From Candidatus Rifleibacteriota bacterium (GTDB taxonomy: Bacteria; Muiribacteriota; Ozemobacteria; Ozemobacterales; Ozemobacteraceae): a stretch of DNA of 57,037 nt. Both the position numbers and the translations under genes were made by a program. Position 1 is the first letter of the stretch. Every line of letters begins with the position of its first letter. Below the pieces are notes generated by a model. The model saw only the letters and a list, made by a program, of their open reading frames with translations, searched no databases and was not told the DNA's origin. Below, piece by piece: positions 34,629-43,963 of the stretch. The stretch is from contig CAJOND010000007.1 in assembly GCA_905236675.1 (NCBI GenBank), positions 1 through 57,037 on the forward strand, in the 5' to 3' direction.

Positions 34629-34979
34629 GCCGGGTTCTGTATCTCAAAATAGAGACGTCAATCATCTATCTTGGACTAGAATTACTCCTAGCCTCTAGCG
34701 ATTTACCCGAGGTTGATAGCGAAGCGGGCCGCTTCATTCCTCTGTTTAATCTTGCTTCGAGTGAGGTTTACCGAATGAATTGTCACCAACTCATTAGTGC
34801 GCTCTTACCGCACTATTTCACCCTTACCAAAGTTTAAACTTTGGCGGTATACTTTCTGTTGCACTTTCTGTCTTAAATGGATTACTCCCTTTAAACCTGG
34901 ATGTTATCCAGCACTCTGCCCTGCGAAGCCCGGACTTTCCTCATTCTCATAAAAGAACGCGATTGACCAGCCATTCTGC
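34613..34979 (-). ncRNA. rnpB: RNase P RNA, bacterial class A
   Basis: The catalytic RNA of ribonuclease P, which trims tRNA 5' ends. Reading the minus strand, the RNA opens with GCAGAATG at 34979-34972 and closes with the complementary CATTCTGC at 34620-34613 (helix P1). Conserved blocks follow in order: GAGGAAAGTCCGGGCTTC, CAGGGCAGAGTGCTGGATAA, and near the 3' end GGTAAGAGCGCACTA and ACAGAACCCGGCTTATAGG. The total of about 367 bases fits class A. It begins 9 bases after the stop of the TPM gene, so it is probably on the same transcript. Its final 16 bases lie antisense to the deacetylase coding end. Confidence 0.95.
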
Positions 34980-34988
34980 AAATTCATT

Positions 34989-35894
34989 TTAATCGATACG
35001 AATGTTTCTTCTTGTGCCTGTAAAACGTAATTTCAATCCAGCTATCCCTGATGGATATAGTGGTTCTTTTTTGCGTCTTGTCAGTCCACATTTTTCACAA
35101 ACATATATTTTTCTTTGTAAACCAAGAGTTTTGTCTCTAGGTTCTTTAAGAACTTCCTTAGTGACTTTTAAACTGCCACCACACTTGGGACAACGTTCTA
35201 CAAAGAAAATTATATATATTAAAAAGAAGAATAAAACGAAACCAAAGAATATTTCTTTATAAGACCAAAGGAATTCACCTAAGTCAAATGTTTTTGAACC
35301 GCCTAAAACTCTATGCTTGTCACGTGCTAATTCATCAAGAAGCATTTTCTTGATAGATAAAACACCATCTGAAAAACCTTTACCATCTCTATTTTCAGCA
35401 TTGTTTGGGAGAATAACCTGATTTAGAATGTTTTCGCCCATTTCTTTGGTTATCAAGTATTTTAAGCCTATTCCAACTTTTATAAGAATTTTACCATGGG
35501 CTGAACCTTCTGGTAACATAGCATAGATAAGAATTCCTTTTTTATCAAGGCCTATGGAACGAATCCATTCTGCAAAAAAGCTATCTGCCTTTAATTGACC
35601 TTCATTTAAATCTTTAACTACCTCTGTTTTTACTAAAACTCGTATTCTTGCCTGTTTTTCAATTTGTGAACCGTTTAAAGCAATAGAATCTTTATATTCA
35701 GTGCCTATTATAGAGGCAGAATCTTCTACATATTTTGCTTTCTCATTTTCTGTTAATTTCTCAACATTGATAGCTTCCGAAGCTAGCTTTTCTTTTGGTA
35801 AATCTTGAGCAAAACAAATGCTGGATAACAGAACAACTGCTAAAACAATGCAAAGAGAAATTATTTTGTTTTTGTTAGTGAATAAATATTTCAT
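34989..35894 (-). CDS. TPM-domain membrane protein with C-terminal zinc ribbon
   Basis: A protein of 301 residues. A signal peptide or first membrane helix covers about 10-30 (ending CFAQD), then a TPM (YgcG/Psb32-type) domain spans about 55-190 with VEDSASIIGTEYKDSI, FAEWIRSIGLDKKGILIYAMLPE and KVGIGLKYLITKEMGENIL. A membrane helix follows at about 212-233, then a cytosolic zinc ribbon with CPKCGG and CEKCGLTRR. TPM domains are linked to photosystem repair in plants and to membrane-stress roles in bacteria. Here it sits 9 bases after a C4 zinc-ribbon gene and 9 bases before rnpB. The function is not known. Confidence 0.8.
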   Translation of the reverse strand: MKYLFTNKNKIISLCIVLAVVLLSSICFAQDLPKEKLASEAINVEKLTENEKAKYVEDSASIIGTEYKDSIALNGSQIEKQARIRVLVKTEVVKDLNEGQLKADSFFAEWIRSIGLDKKGILIYAMLPEGSAHGKILIKVGIGLKYLITKEMGENILNQVILPNNAENRDGKGFSDGVLSIKKMLLDELARDKHRVLGGSKTFDLGEFLWSYKEIFFGFVLFFFLIYIIFFVERCPKCGGSLKVTKEVLKEPRDKTLGLQRKIYVCEKCGLTRRKKEPLYPSGIAGLKLRFTGTRRNIRID

Positions 35895-35903
35895 AGAAAG
35901 ATT

Positions 35904-36617
35904 TTATTCTCTTGGCCCAGTCCAATAAACGTAAATTCCGCAATTATCACATTTTTCTGCTTCCTGTGAAGATTTTATTGAACTTAAAACTCCTGCAGGA
36001 AGTCCCATGCCACATTTTGGGCAAGCAGAAGTATCTATTCCAAACAAGACCTGACCTTTCTTCTTTTTACGCAGTTCTTCATATTTGGTTAATATTTTAG
36101 CTTCTATTTTTAAACTAGCTTGATTGCGTTCTGTAACAATGAGTTCTAGCTGTTTCTTATCGCCTATTATTTCTTCGGAAGTTCGAATTTTAACCATTTC
36201 AAGGTGTTGTTTACGTCCTCCAAGAACCTTTGTGCTCTTTTCTATATCTGCAGTCAGAACTTCAATTTTTTCCATATCGGAAAGAATATTAGTTTCTTGT
36301 TCGTCTAGCTGTTTCTTCAAATTAACAGACATTTTTTCAAATGCTGCATAGTCTTTCGGAGAAACACCAGCACTCTGCATTTTCATATCATTAACTTTTA
36401 TCTTTTGGTTTAAATCTTCAGCTTCATGTTCAGCCTTACTTTTTCGAAGTTTAATATTTTTAAGAAGGGCATTTTTTTTATCGAGAAGAGTGGATTCTTC
36501 TGTAACGTCCTTCTGCATTCGCAAATATTTTTGCTTTTTCTCTTCTATTTGTTTCCTGGCAGACTCAATTTTTAAATCAAGCTCCTGTAAAGGAATAAGT
36601 TGCTTACAATCTAGCAC
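35904..36617 (-). CDS. C4 zinc-ribbon, coiled-coil protein (CT398/CdsZ-like)
   Basis: A cytosolic protein of 237 residues. An anti-parallel coiled coil covers residues about 5-175, rich in Lys, Glu and Leu. The C-terminal zinc ribbon has two Cys pairs (CPKCGMGLPAG, then KCDNCGIYVYW). Relatives such as chlamydial CT398 bind secretion or RNA-polymerase partners, and in actinobacteria genes of this family lie near rnpB, as here. The start is GTG at 36617 with GAGG 7 bases upstream. It is the first gene of a unit with the TPM gene and rnpB, behind a strong promoter. Confidence 0.82.
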   Translation of the reverse strand: MLDCKQLIPLQELDLKIESARKQIEEKKQKYLRMQKDVTEESTLLDKKNALLKNIKLRKSKAEHEAEDLNQKIKVNDMKMQSAGVSPKDYAAFEKMSVNLKKQLDEQETNILSDMEKIEVLTADIEKSTKVLGGRKQHLEMVKIRTSEEIIGDKKQLELIVTERNQASLKIEAKILTKYEELRKKKKGQVLFGIDTSACPKCGMGLPAGVLSSIKSSQEAEKCDNCGIYVYWTGPRE

Positions 36618-36653
36618 TTGAAAACCTCGTTTTAGTTATTTAATTAAAGTTAG

Positions 36654-36681
36654 ATTATCAAAAAGCAAAGGAGTATGTCAA
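36654..36681 (-). promoter_or_regulatory. Near-consensus promoter for the zinc-ribbon, TPM and rnpB unit
   Basis: Reading the minus strand, TTGACA at 36681-36676, a 16-base spacer and GATAAT at 36659-36654. A start near 36647 leaves a 30-base leader to the GTG at 36617. Confidence 0.7.
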
Positions 36682-36843
36682 TATTTAGATAAATGTCCTG
36701 ATTTTGCTATATAATTCATATATAAATAGTTTGAATAATTAAAATTATAGTTTATAATTTAGTTAATGAGTTTGTTTGTTAAATGATTCTATAACTATGA
36801 ATTGTTGACCAATCCTTACTAAGTGTTTTTTTTAGGAGTTAGA

Positions 36844-37551
36844 ATGTTAGATTCACTACCAGATTCATTAGCAACTATTTTAGCTATTGGTTTTACTATC
36901 TTAATAATTATTGTAGGCTTAATTCATAAACAAAGAGAAAAACAAGCAAATATTAAAAGATCAGCTGATTTTAAAAAATTTTGTGAGAATAATAACTGTA
37001 AGTATTCTGGAAGTATGAGTGTTATTCCTAGAAGTGTAACCAAATTCTCTTGTTTTAGAAATAAAGTAAAAGAATTGGAATATTTAAATATCATATATGG
37101 AAACCGTGATGGAATAAACTATTATATTATTGATAGAAAGTATATTACTGGTTACGGGAGAGATAATAGAGTTCGTCCTGAAAATTGTTGGGTAATTCAT
37201 GATAAAAGAATGTCTTTCCCTCAGTTCTTTATGCGAGAAGAATATGGATTATTTGATAATGTAGGCAAAGTATTAGGCGGACAGGATATTGATTTTGATA
37301 GTGACCCTGCTTTTTCTAACAAATTCGTTTTACAGGGTGCAAATGAAAGCGCAGTAAGAGAGTTTTTCAGAGATAATATAAGAAGAGTTTTCGTGGAAAA
37401 CCATCACCGTGGTTATTGTTATGAAGCTGGTTCAGATTGTTTTATGGTCCAAACTATGCAATATAGCTCAGATATTCAATCAATGATGAAATTATTAAAC
37501 TATTCATTAAAATTATATAAAGAAATGATTGAAGAGATTGAACCAAGTTGA
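36844..37551 (+). CDS. Single-pass membrane protein, possible distant relative of the two-TM family
   Basis: A protein of 235 residues with one N-terminal membrane helix (about 6-28) and a soluble domain. It follows the pattern of a loose family seen in several phyla: GNRDGINYYIIDRKYI (a GxxDxxDY-like block), FPQFFMREE, LGGQDIDFDSDPAFSNKFVLQG and a helix AVREFFRDNIRRVF. The layout (a y-x-D block, then fP-x-f-l-r, then F-x-x-K-y-V-L, then a D-x-x-v-x-x-x-F helix) parallels the copies at 10002, 10811, 11858 and 45085, so a common origin is possible. AGGAG lies 5 bases before the ATG. Function unknown. An earlier TTG at 36823 has no supporting ribosome site. Confidence 0.6.
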   Translation: MLDSLPDSLATILAIGFTILIIIVGLIHKQREKQANIKRSADFKKFCENNNCKYSGSMSVIPRSVTKFSCFRNKVKELEYLNIIYGNRDGINYYIIDRKYITGYGRDNRVRPENCWVIHDKRMSFPQFFMREEYGLFDNVGKVLGGQDIDFDSDPAFSNKFVLQGANESAVREFFRDNIRRVFVENHHRGYCYEAGSDCFMVQTMQYSSDIQSMMKLLNYSLKLYKEMIEEIEPS

Positions 37552-37601
37552 TATTCGCATTGCATTGAAAACTTAAAATTTAACTTGGCTAAGATAGTAT
37601 A

Positions 37602-38783
37602 ATGGAAACTAATGAAATAAAACAGCAAAAAAAGAATAATAATTATTCTTTTGATAAAATTCTTTTTACTTCGCTGCTTTTATTTTTTATTTTTTCTTCA
37701 AGTATTTTAATTGCTGGCGGCTGGCTGTATTACACACTAACTCAGACAGACAATCTTCCAAAATATCTGTCTGAAAAATTGTCTAAGCCTGGAAAATATA
37801 CCGTTAAAATAGAAAGTTTAAAAAACACTTTCCCAATAATAACAGGGAATAATATTAGTTATAATTCTTTGAACAGAGTTTCTTCATTAAGCTTTAACAT
37901 TAAAGAGTTAGTTGTTTATCCTGATTACATAAATCCTGAAATAGGAACCCATAGCTTTGAGATTTCCAGTGCAACATTGTTATTTCGTAGACCAAAATTC
38001 ACAATAAATAGCGAAGACATTGAATTATTCGGCAAATATAGTCAGAAACAAATCTACATTGGTTCATCAACCTGGAAACTATTTGGTGGAAATGCTTATA
38101 TTACAGGTCATGTTGATACAAGTAAAAAACCGGCTGCATATAATCTATATGGGGAGTTATACCATGTTAGACTTCAGGATATTCTAGCACGAACTAAAAA
38201 TAAAGGGACTTTTACTGGAAAGATATTTGGAAGTGTAAAATTAAATAATATAGAAAACAGAACAACTCCTCCTTTTGGAATGGCAACTCTGTCTGTATAT
38301 GAAGGAACATATTACAAGCCTGAATTAGTTGATAAAATCAACAGTGCACTACATAAGATCGGTTTGCAGAGTAAGTTGAAAAACTTAGCAGAAACAGTGG
38401 CCAGCAGTTCTTTTGTATTAAAAGGTGATTTTTTGATTGATGGAAAAACATATGTTACAGAAAATGCAGTTATAATGACCCCATGGAGCAGAATAAAATT
38501 TTCTGGAATTATTGGTCCAAAATCTGCTTTAAATGGAACTTTTGTTATAAATTATAAGGATTATTCTTCATTTGTTGTAAGAGTATATGGTTCTAATAGT
38601 AAAAATCTTAATTACAAAATCTCTGACCGAGATAAAGCACAACTTGCTTCGATTCTGTTTAGAGAGGTAAGCAGAGGAACAGGAAGACAAATGAAGGATG
38701 AGGGACGAAGAACCAATAGAAAATTCAATTTTGGACTTGATAGATTAGGAAGAAAAACCAAGAAATTTTTGAAAGATCTTTAA
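37602..38783 (+). CDS. Membrane-anchored AsmA/TamB-like protein
   Basis: A protein of 393 residues with a cytosolic Lys/Asn-rich start, one membrane helix (about 19-42), and a long extracytoplasmic domain of repeating beta strands (for example SSATLLFRRPKF, NAYITGHVDTSKKPAAYNLYGELYHVRL and GTFTGKIFGSVKLNN). The middle FGMATLSVYEGTYYKPELVDKI and the later SSFVLKGDFLIDGKTYVTENAVIMTPWSRIKFSG match the AsmA/DUF748 style of groove proteins that carry lipids to the outer membrane. The tail is basic. The ATG at 37602 has no Shine-Dalgarno site, and TATAAT overlaps it at 37598-37603. A lipid A function is only inferred from the diderm context. Confidence 0.62.
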   Translation: METNEIKQQKKNNNYSFDKILFTSLLLFFIFSSSILIAGGWLYYTLTQTDNLPKYLSEKLSKPGKYTVKIESLKNTFPIITGNNISYNSLNRVSSLSFNIKELVVYPDYINPEIGTHSFEISSATLLFRRPKFTINSEDIELFGKYSQKQIYIGSSTWKLFGGNAYITGHVDTSKKPAAYNLYGELYHVRLQDILARTKNKGTFTGKIFGSVKLNNIENRTTPPFGMATLSVYEGTYYKPELVDKINSALHKIGLQSKLKNLAETVASSSFVLKGDFLIDGKTYVTENAVIMTPWSRIKFSGIIGPKSALNGTFVINYKDYSSFVVRVYGSNSKNLNYKISDRDKAQLASILFREVSRGTGRQMKDEGRRTNRKFNFGLDRLGRKTKKFLKDL

Positions 38784-38903
38784 TGTTTTTTTATGGTATA
38801 TATAAGCTTTTTAGATATTTCTAATTGTGAAAACAACTTTTTCAAAACTTTTTTAACAATAATGAAGTAAAATAAAAAGAAATAATTAGGAGAATTATAA
38901 AAT

Positions 38904-39938
38904 ATGTTTAATTATTTTAAAAAGCCGTCCACAATAATATTGTCAATTCTTCTTGGTTTAAATTGTTCTGCAGGCTTTGCACAAAATCCATTTGCTAACG
39001 ATACTGCTGTAACCGTAGATGGATCTTCTAGCGATGATTCACAAGGTTCTTCAACTAATGTGGTTACTGAGTATAAAGAAAACAAGAATATAAACAATGA
39101 ATATCCAATCGAGGGGACTATTAATTGCAGGTATGGACAAAACTGCCGTACAAGCCCTTGGGGTGATATCATTGCAATATTGCCACCAGGTACAAAAGTT
39201 GTAGTTACTGGTAAAGAAGGTGACTGGTATACTATAGAATATAATGGAAGAAAATGCTATTTACATTATTCTTTGGTAGATACTCCACTTACTCCAGCGT
39301 ATGATGGTTATCATCCATATGCTTATGCGGATATAAACTTTAACTATCAAAAGGATCAGGTGAAAAAGACTACTACTAAAAAAGAATCTAGTAACAACAA
39401 TAACAATAATAGCAATAATAGCAATAAAAAGATTGATACGACAAAAGATATTAATGGTCCAGAAGTTCCTGAATGTTTGATGAAAGGCTTAGAAGCTGCT
39501 AAAAAATCAGTATGGAATAAGACCAATGATAAATGCTTACAATTTGCAGGTACCTTGGCTGAAGAAGCTGGTGCTCCTGTATCTAAAAAAGGTGCAGGTT
39601 CTCAGCCTCAAATTGCTTGGTCAAACACCAAAGACACTTCTTTGCGAGGTCAAAGAATAGATTGTCTTAAAGAAGCTGCTCTTAGTGGAAAGCTTCTTCC
39701 TGGTATGCTGATCCATGTTAAGCATCATTATAACGAAGATCCTGACTATGCTCGTTCTAACGATGGTCATCACTGGTTTGTATACATGGGATTGGTTGAC
39801 GGAGAACCAATGTTTGTTGACAATATTAAGGAAAATAAACTTAGAGATACTGAAACACAAGCAAGAACATTTAAAACCAGCAAATATGGTGATAGATATA
39901 TAACTGCTATATATGACCCATTTGCAAGCCAAAGATAA
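38904..39938 (+). CDS. Secreted SH3b protein with papain-like/NlpC-type amidase domain
   Basis: A protein of 344 residues. A signal peptide (about 1-26, ending GFAQ), an SH3b domain at about 70-110 (INCRYGQNCRTSP, TKVVVTGKEGDWYTIEY), then a Lys/Thr/Asn-rich low-complexity linker (about 150-185). The C-terminal domain has a Cys in DKCLQFAGTLAEEAG, a His in GHHWFVYMGLVDG and a VDN Asn. This Cys-His-Asn order fits the papain-like CHAP/NlpC fold that cleaves peptidoglycan peptides. The exact family is not certain. AGGAG at 38888-38892 precedes the ATG by 11 bases, and a strong terminator follows. Confidence 0.7.
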   Translation: MFNYFKKPSTIILSILLGLNCSAGFAQNPFANDTAVTVDGSSSDDSQGSSTNVVTEYKENKNINNEYPIEGTINCRYGQNCRTSPWGDIIAILPPGTKVVVTGKEGDWYTIEYNGRKCYLHYSLVDTPLTPAYDGYHPYAYADINFNYQKDQVKKTTTKKESSNNNNNNSNNSNKKIDTTKDINGPEVPECLMKGLEAAKKSVWNKTNDKCLQFAGTLAEEAGAPVSKKGAGSQPQIAWSNTKDTSLRGQRIDCLKEAALSGKLLPGMLIHVKHHYNEDPDYARSNDGHHWFVYMGLVDGEPMFVDNIKENKLRDTETQARTFKTSKYGDRYITAIYDPFASQR

Positions 39939-39963
39939 TTATTATTTTTAATAAGTATCAAAG

Positions 39964-40003
39964 AACAACCCTAGAGAATTAATATCTTTGGGGTTGTTTT
40001 TTT
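39964..40003 (+). terminator. Intrinsic terminator after the SH3b protein gene
   Basis: Fourteen pairs, including two G-U, form a stem from AACAACCCTAGAGA at 39964, followed by a run of seven T from 39997. Confidence 0.88.
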
Positions 40004-40107
40004 ATAAATTTTAGATTAATTCAAAAATAAAAAACTTTAATTATTATTGAAAATGCTTTAAAATCATCGTCAGATTAAATAATAAAAAATATACGGAGAA
40101 AAGAATA

Positions 40108-41385
40108 ATGACCTATTGTTTCTTTTGCGGAAAAGACTTACGCCGAGGTGGTGATTTTGTTAGAAATACAGAAGGTATGTTGCTTTGTAAAAGCTGTGTC
40201 AGCACTGCCATGGATATTTTCAAACGAAAAGATGCAAGTGAAAAAGGTTATGCAAGAGAAACAGAAGAAGATATTCCAGGCAAAGTCAATCTAAGTAAAA
40301 TTGTTAACGAATTTACTCCTAAAAAGATTTATGATGCTTTGTCCGAATATGTAATAGGTCAAGAAACAGCAAAAAAAGTAATTTCTTTAGCCGTGTACAA
40401 TCACTATAAAATTCTTTCTCTAATAAATGAAACAGATGTAGAATTTGAAAAATCAAACATTTTGCTATTAGGGCCAACTGGTAGTGGTAAAACCCTTATT
40501 GCAAGAACCCTTTCTAAGATTCTTCAAGTTCCTTTTGCGATTGGTGATTGTACTAGTTTTACTGAAGCTGGTTATGTTGGTGACGATGTAGAAAATGTTC
40601 TGTTATCGTTATTGATAAACGCCAATTATGAAGTTGAAGAAGCACAAAAAGGTATCGTTTACCTTGATGAAATTGATAAGAAAACTAAGACTTCCAATAA
40701 TGTTTCTATCTCTAGAGATGTTTCTGGCGAAGGTGTACAACAATCTCTCCTGAAAATGATAGAAGGAACCATAGCCAATGTTCCTTTAGCTGGTGGTCGT
40801 AAAAATCCAACTTCACAGCAAGTTGTGAAAATGGATACTCGGCATATTTTATTTATTTGCGGCGGAGCCTTTGTCGGTCTTGAAAAGATCATTGAAAAAC
40901 GTTGCAAAGATGGTTCGCTCATAGGTTTCAATCATGATCCGCAATCTAAAAATAATGCTGATTATTCGTATTTCCATAAAGTTGAAGCAGAAGATTTGAT
41001 GGAATATGGCTTTATTCCAGAATTTATAGGTCGTTTACCTATTAAAGTAGCTCTTAACGGTCTTGGAAAAGAAGACTATCTCCGCATTCTAAAAGAACCC
41101 AAAAATGCAATTGTACGTCAGTATTCCAAACTTTGTGAAATGGATGGATGCGAGTTAATATTCAAAGATTCAGGGTTAGAAAAAGTTGTTGACACTGCAA
41201 TGGAAAAGAAAACAGGAGCTCGTGGCTTAAGAGCTGTTTTTGAACGTATTTTGAGGAATGATATGTTTTCTCTTAGAGAAGACAAATTGAAGAGTATAGT
41301 TGTTGATGACGAATATGTAACCAAACAGCTAGAAAAAACAGAAGAAGATTTTAACAGAGAACTTGCCAAATCTAAGAACAACTAA
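40108..41385 (+). CDS. clpX: ATP-dependent Clp protease ATPase subunit ClpX
   Basis: ClpX unfolds substrates for ClpP. The 425-residue protein has an N-terminal zinc finger (CFFCGK, then CKSCV), Walker A GPTGSGKT, pore loop GYVG in [11 protein letters not shown], Walker [10 protein letters not shown] and sensor-2 GARGLR. The ClpP-binding loop is present as IGF in SLIGFNHD, so it should dock on ClpP. The domain order and length match the family. clpP is not adjacent, unusually for many bacteria, so the partner must lie elsewhere. A CGGAG-like site precedes the ATG. There is no neighbouring gene on the same strand within 160 bases upstream, suggesting an independent transcript. Confidence 0.96.
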   Translation: MTYCFFCGKDLRRGGDFVRNTEGMLLCKSCVSTAMDIFKRKDASEKGYARETEEDIPGKVNLSKIVNEFTPKKIYDALSEYVIGQETAKKVISLAVYNHYKILSLINETDVEFEKSNILLLGPTGSGKTLIARTLSKILQVPFAIGDCTSFTEAGYVGDDVENVLLSLLINANYEVEEAQKGIVYLDEIDKKTKTSNNVSISRDVSGEGVQQSLLKMIEGTIANVPLAGGRKNPTSQQVVKMDTRHILFICGGAFVGLEKIIEKRCKDGSLIGFNHDPQSKNNADYSYFHKVEAEDLMEYGFIPEFIGRLPIKVALNGLGKEDYLRILKEPKNAIVRQYSKLCEMDGCELIFKDSGLEKVVDTAMEKKTGARGLRAVFERILRNDMFSLREDKLKSIVVDDEYVTKQLEKTEEDFNRELAKSKNN

Positions 41386-41411
41386 CTCTAACGATTATTA
41401 GTGATTTTATA

Positions 41412-41933
41412 TTATATTAAAGCAAAAATAATATAGGTTATTACAGGAAACAAACCAAGAGCAATAATAATTAATATTCTTTCTAAGTTCTTTTTTCTCG
41501 CTATATCCTTTTCATATTCAAAATCTGACGGGTCTTCATTCCCTTTAATGCTTTGATCTAAACTTCCATGATAAACACAGTAAATAAGGCCATCTTTTGA
41601 AATGTCACCTTTAGAAGTATATATGCATTTTTGATCCATAGGTGGTATGGGTTCTTCTCTTAAATATCTTAAGTCTACCAATGTTTTAATATTATTGTTA
41701 TTTAACTCTTTAATCATCGTTAAGTTATCCATGTTATACATTTCTACAGCACCATTTAATACTCTGATATTTGAAAAGCACATTCTTTTTCTAGAAAATT
41801 GAGAAGGTTCAATGGGGTCTAATAATCGAGAGTTAATAAAAAAAATTATAAAAAAAGAAATAAAAAATATAATACCTGATACAAATAGTATATGAGACCA
41901 AGATTTTTGTTTCTTTTTGGATTTGTTTTCCAT
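41412..41933 (-). CDS. Two-TM protein with pseudopilin-like central domain
   Basis: A protein of 173 residues with a membrane helix at about 13-34 and a second at about 150-172. The loop between holds MCFSNIRVLNGAVEMYNMDN, then LVDLRYLREEPIPPMDQKC and IYCVYHGSLD. The order C-x-x-N-x-x-x-L-x-x-A-x-x-M-Y-N-x-D ... L ... C-x-Y ... C-x-x-H-G is the one commonly found in pseudopilin-like proteins, and the final C-x-x-H-G also ends the protein at 6839. The N-terminal helix is not pilin-type. No ribosome site is obvious. It converges on clpX, whose stop is 26 bases away. Function unknown. Confidence 0.6.
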   Translation of the reverse strand: MENKSKKKQKSWSHILFVSGIIFFISFFIIFFINSRLLDPIEPSQFSRKRMCFSNIRVLNGAVEMYNMDNLTMIKELNNNNIKTLVDLRYLREEPIPPMDQKCIYTSKGDISKDGLIYCVYHGSLDQSIKGNEDPSDFEYEKDIARKKNLERILIIIALGLFPVITYIIFALI

Positions 41934-41981
41934 ACAGAATAATTCTTTTTCATAATTAAAAATATAATCACTTATTTTTAA

Positions 41982-42647
41982 TTACATTCCCCAAAAGGCG
42001 TCTTCGTTTAAGAATGGATTATTTGTTTTTTCTCTATTAATTGAGGTTTCTGGGCCGTGACCAGGCAGAATAATACGATCTGATAAAGATAGAATCTTAG
42101 ATTTTATTGATTGCACTAGAGCTAAAGTATTCCCGCCTGGGAAGTCCGAGCGACCTACAGATTCACAGAACAAAGTATCGCCAGAGAATACCATTTCATC
42201 AAATATTAGAACCATTCCACCTCTTGTATGACCTGGAACATGGCGGGCTATTCCCATATGTGAGCCGGTTCTGAAAGTATCGCCTTCTTTAATAGTGATT
42301 TCAGCAGGCCTTATTGTAACAGATTCATTTATATAGTAAGACAAATTCTCATCTGGGTCATTTAATAGGCTAGAATCTTCAATACTGATAGCTACTTTAG
42401 CATTAGGAAAATTACTTCTGAAGAACTCTACGCCTGCAATATGGTCACCATGACCGTGAGTCAAAAATACAGTCAGCTTTTCAAAATTCAATTCTTTTAT
42501 GCGGGTAACAATTTCTTTTGATTTGCTGCCTGGATCTATTAGCAAGGCTTCTTTTGCATTTTCTTCGTATACCAGATAGGTATTTTCATCTATAGGTCCA
42601 ACAATATACCGTTCTGCAACAAGACTATTTGCTTTGAATGTTTTCAT
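41982..42647 (-). CDS. Metallo-beta-lactamase-fold hydrolase (glyoxalase II-like)
   Basis: A cytosolic hydrolase of 221 residues. The metal motif H-x-H-x-D-H is in LTHGHGDHIAG (H64, H66, D68, H69). Later ligands follow: VPGHTRGG, FSGDTLFCESVGRSDFPGG and LPGHGPET. The GRSDFPGG stretch is typical of the small YcbL/GloB-like group that hydrolyses thioesters, often S-lactoylglutathione-like or other substrates. A glutathione pathway is unproven here. The ATG uses the end of the previous stop (TAATG, 1-base overlap), so it is coupled to the secreted protein gene upstream. Confidence 0.88.
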   Translation of the reverse strand: MKTFKANSLVAERYIVGPIDENTYLVYEENAKEALLIDPGSKSKEIVTRIKELNFEKLTVFLTHGHGDHIAGVEFFRSNFPNAKVAISIEDSSLLNDPDENLSYYINESVTIRPAEITIKEGDTFRTGSHMGIARHVPGHTRGGMVLIFDEMVFSGDTLFCESVGRSDFPGGNTLALVQSIKSKILSLSDRIILPGHGPETSINREKTNNPFLNEDAFWGM

Positions 42648-43381
42648 TACTTATCGTCTTTAATATAATCCTTCCTAAATAATTCATACTCTTCTTTTGT
42701 TATTTCATGCGTCGTAAAGTAAAAATCTGTCATATACTGATTTTTATATTTTACTTTTGCTTCAAAACAATGAGTACAACTAATATTGTTTATAGCATTC
42801 TTATCATGCCAAAGTTTTACATTATTTAAGTTAAGAGTTTTATAAATTTTTGTGGGTATTTGTAAAACAAAACCTTTTAAATTAATTTCTTCATTTTCAA
42901 AATCGAAAGAAGAATTATATACTTCATTATAAACAACAGACACTTGATCTTTATAAACACAGGGATATTGTTGATAAATATAATTTTTTTCTAATGACTT
43001 AGATGGTTTTCTATTGAAATATGTTTCACATAATTCTTCTACTAAGGAAGCTGGAATTAGATGAATAGTTTCTGAACCGATAGTTTGAACTTCCATTTTT
43101 TTGGAATGAAAAGACTTATAAGATGCAAATTTTGTTGCAAATTCAATTAAAAAATCATCATTAAGAATAAGATTTTCATTAATATTATTTATACTATTAA
43201 TATTTTTAGAATTTAAACATTTTTTTACAATATGTTCTCTAGAAAAATATAAACTATGTTCTTCAAATCTATTATAATCTTCTTTTGATATTGGATTAAT
43301 CACAGCCCATGCAGAAACATTTCCTATTAGTATAAACAATAATAGAATACCTATTAATTTTTTAACTATAATATTATTCAT
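42647..43381 (-). CDS. Secreted protein of unknown function
   Basis: A protein of 244 residues with a signal peptide (about 1-25, ending VSAWA). The mature part is rich in Asn, Lys and Tyr. It has four Cys in total, including CTHC near residue 203, and a C-terminal strand-rich segment (KVKYKNQYMTDFYFTTHE). No family is recognised. The AGTGAG sequence lies 5 bases before the ATG. It is the first gene of a pair with the metallo-hydrolase, its stop overlapping the next start by one base. The Cys pair could form a disulfide in the periplasm. Confidence 0.55.
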   Translation of the reverse strand: MNNIIVKKLIGILLLFILIGNVSAWAVINPISKEDYNRFEEHSLYFSREHIVKKCLNSKNINSINNINENLILNDDFLIEFATKFASYKSFHSKKMEVQTIGSETIHLIPASLVEELCETYFNRKPSKSLEKNYIYQQYPCVYKDQVSVVYNEVYNSSFDFENEEINLKGFVLQIPTKIYKTLNLNNVKLWHDKNAINNISCTHCFEAKVKYKNQYMTDFYFTTHEITKEEYELFRKDYIKDDK

Positions 43382-43411
43382 AATATCTCACTTCATTCTT
43401 TATTCATCGTT

Positions 43412-43963
43412 TTACTGATACTCAGGTTTCACTATACCAATGTAGGGCAAGTTACGTAGATAACCTTTGTGATCAAGACCATAACCTACTACAAATTCAT
43501 CGCCTATTGTAAAACCGCAGTAGTCCACAGTAACGTGTTGCTGAAGATTTGAAGGTTTATTACATAGAACGCAGATTTTTATATTTGCTGGTTCTCTTGT
43601 CTTCAAGAGTTTAAGGACATGAGAAAGTGTCAGTCCGGTATCTATTATATCTTCTATAATTAAGACATTTCTTCCGGTTATACTTTCAGTCAAATCTTTT
43701 TCGACTTTAACTATTCCGGAACTTTTCGTATCGTTACCATAACTAGACACAGCCATGAAATCTAATTTCTGGTCTAAATCTATACTCCTGCACAAATCAG
43801 CAGTGAAAAGGAAAGAGCCCCTTAAAATAGAAACTACTGTAAGTTCTTTGCCTTTAAAATCTTTGGTAATCTGTTTACCTAGTTCTTTAATTCTTTCTTT
43901 AATCTGTTCTCCGGAAATTAATATTTTGTCAATTCTATAATCTAAACATTCAATATCAGACAT
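43412..43963 (-). CDS. hpt: Hypoxanthine phosphoribosyltransferase
   Basis: Hpt converts hypoxanthine or guanine plus PRPP into IMP or GMP in purine salvage. The 183-residue protein has VVSILRGSFLFTADL, the PRPP-binding VLIIEDIIDTGLTLSHVL and the base-binding CGFTIGDEFVVGYGLDHKG near the C-terminus, which matches the family order and length. It overlaps the preceding epimerase/decarboxylase gene by 8 bases (ATGTCTGA), so the two are coupled, although they share no obvious pathway. It is followed after 30 bases by the secreted-protein gene at 43381. Confidence 0.95.
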   Translation of the reverse strand: MSDIECLDYRIDKILISGEQIKERIKELGKQITKDFKGKELTVVSILRGSFLFTADLCRSIDLDQKLDFMAVSSYGNDTKSSGIVKVEKDLTESITGRNVLIIEDIIDTGLTLSHVLKLLKTREPANIKICVLCNKPSNLQQHVTVDYCGFTIGDEFVVGYGLDHKGYLRNLPYIGIVKPEYQ

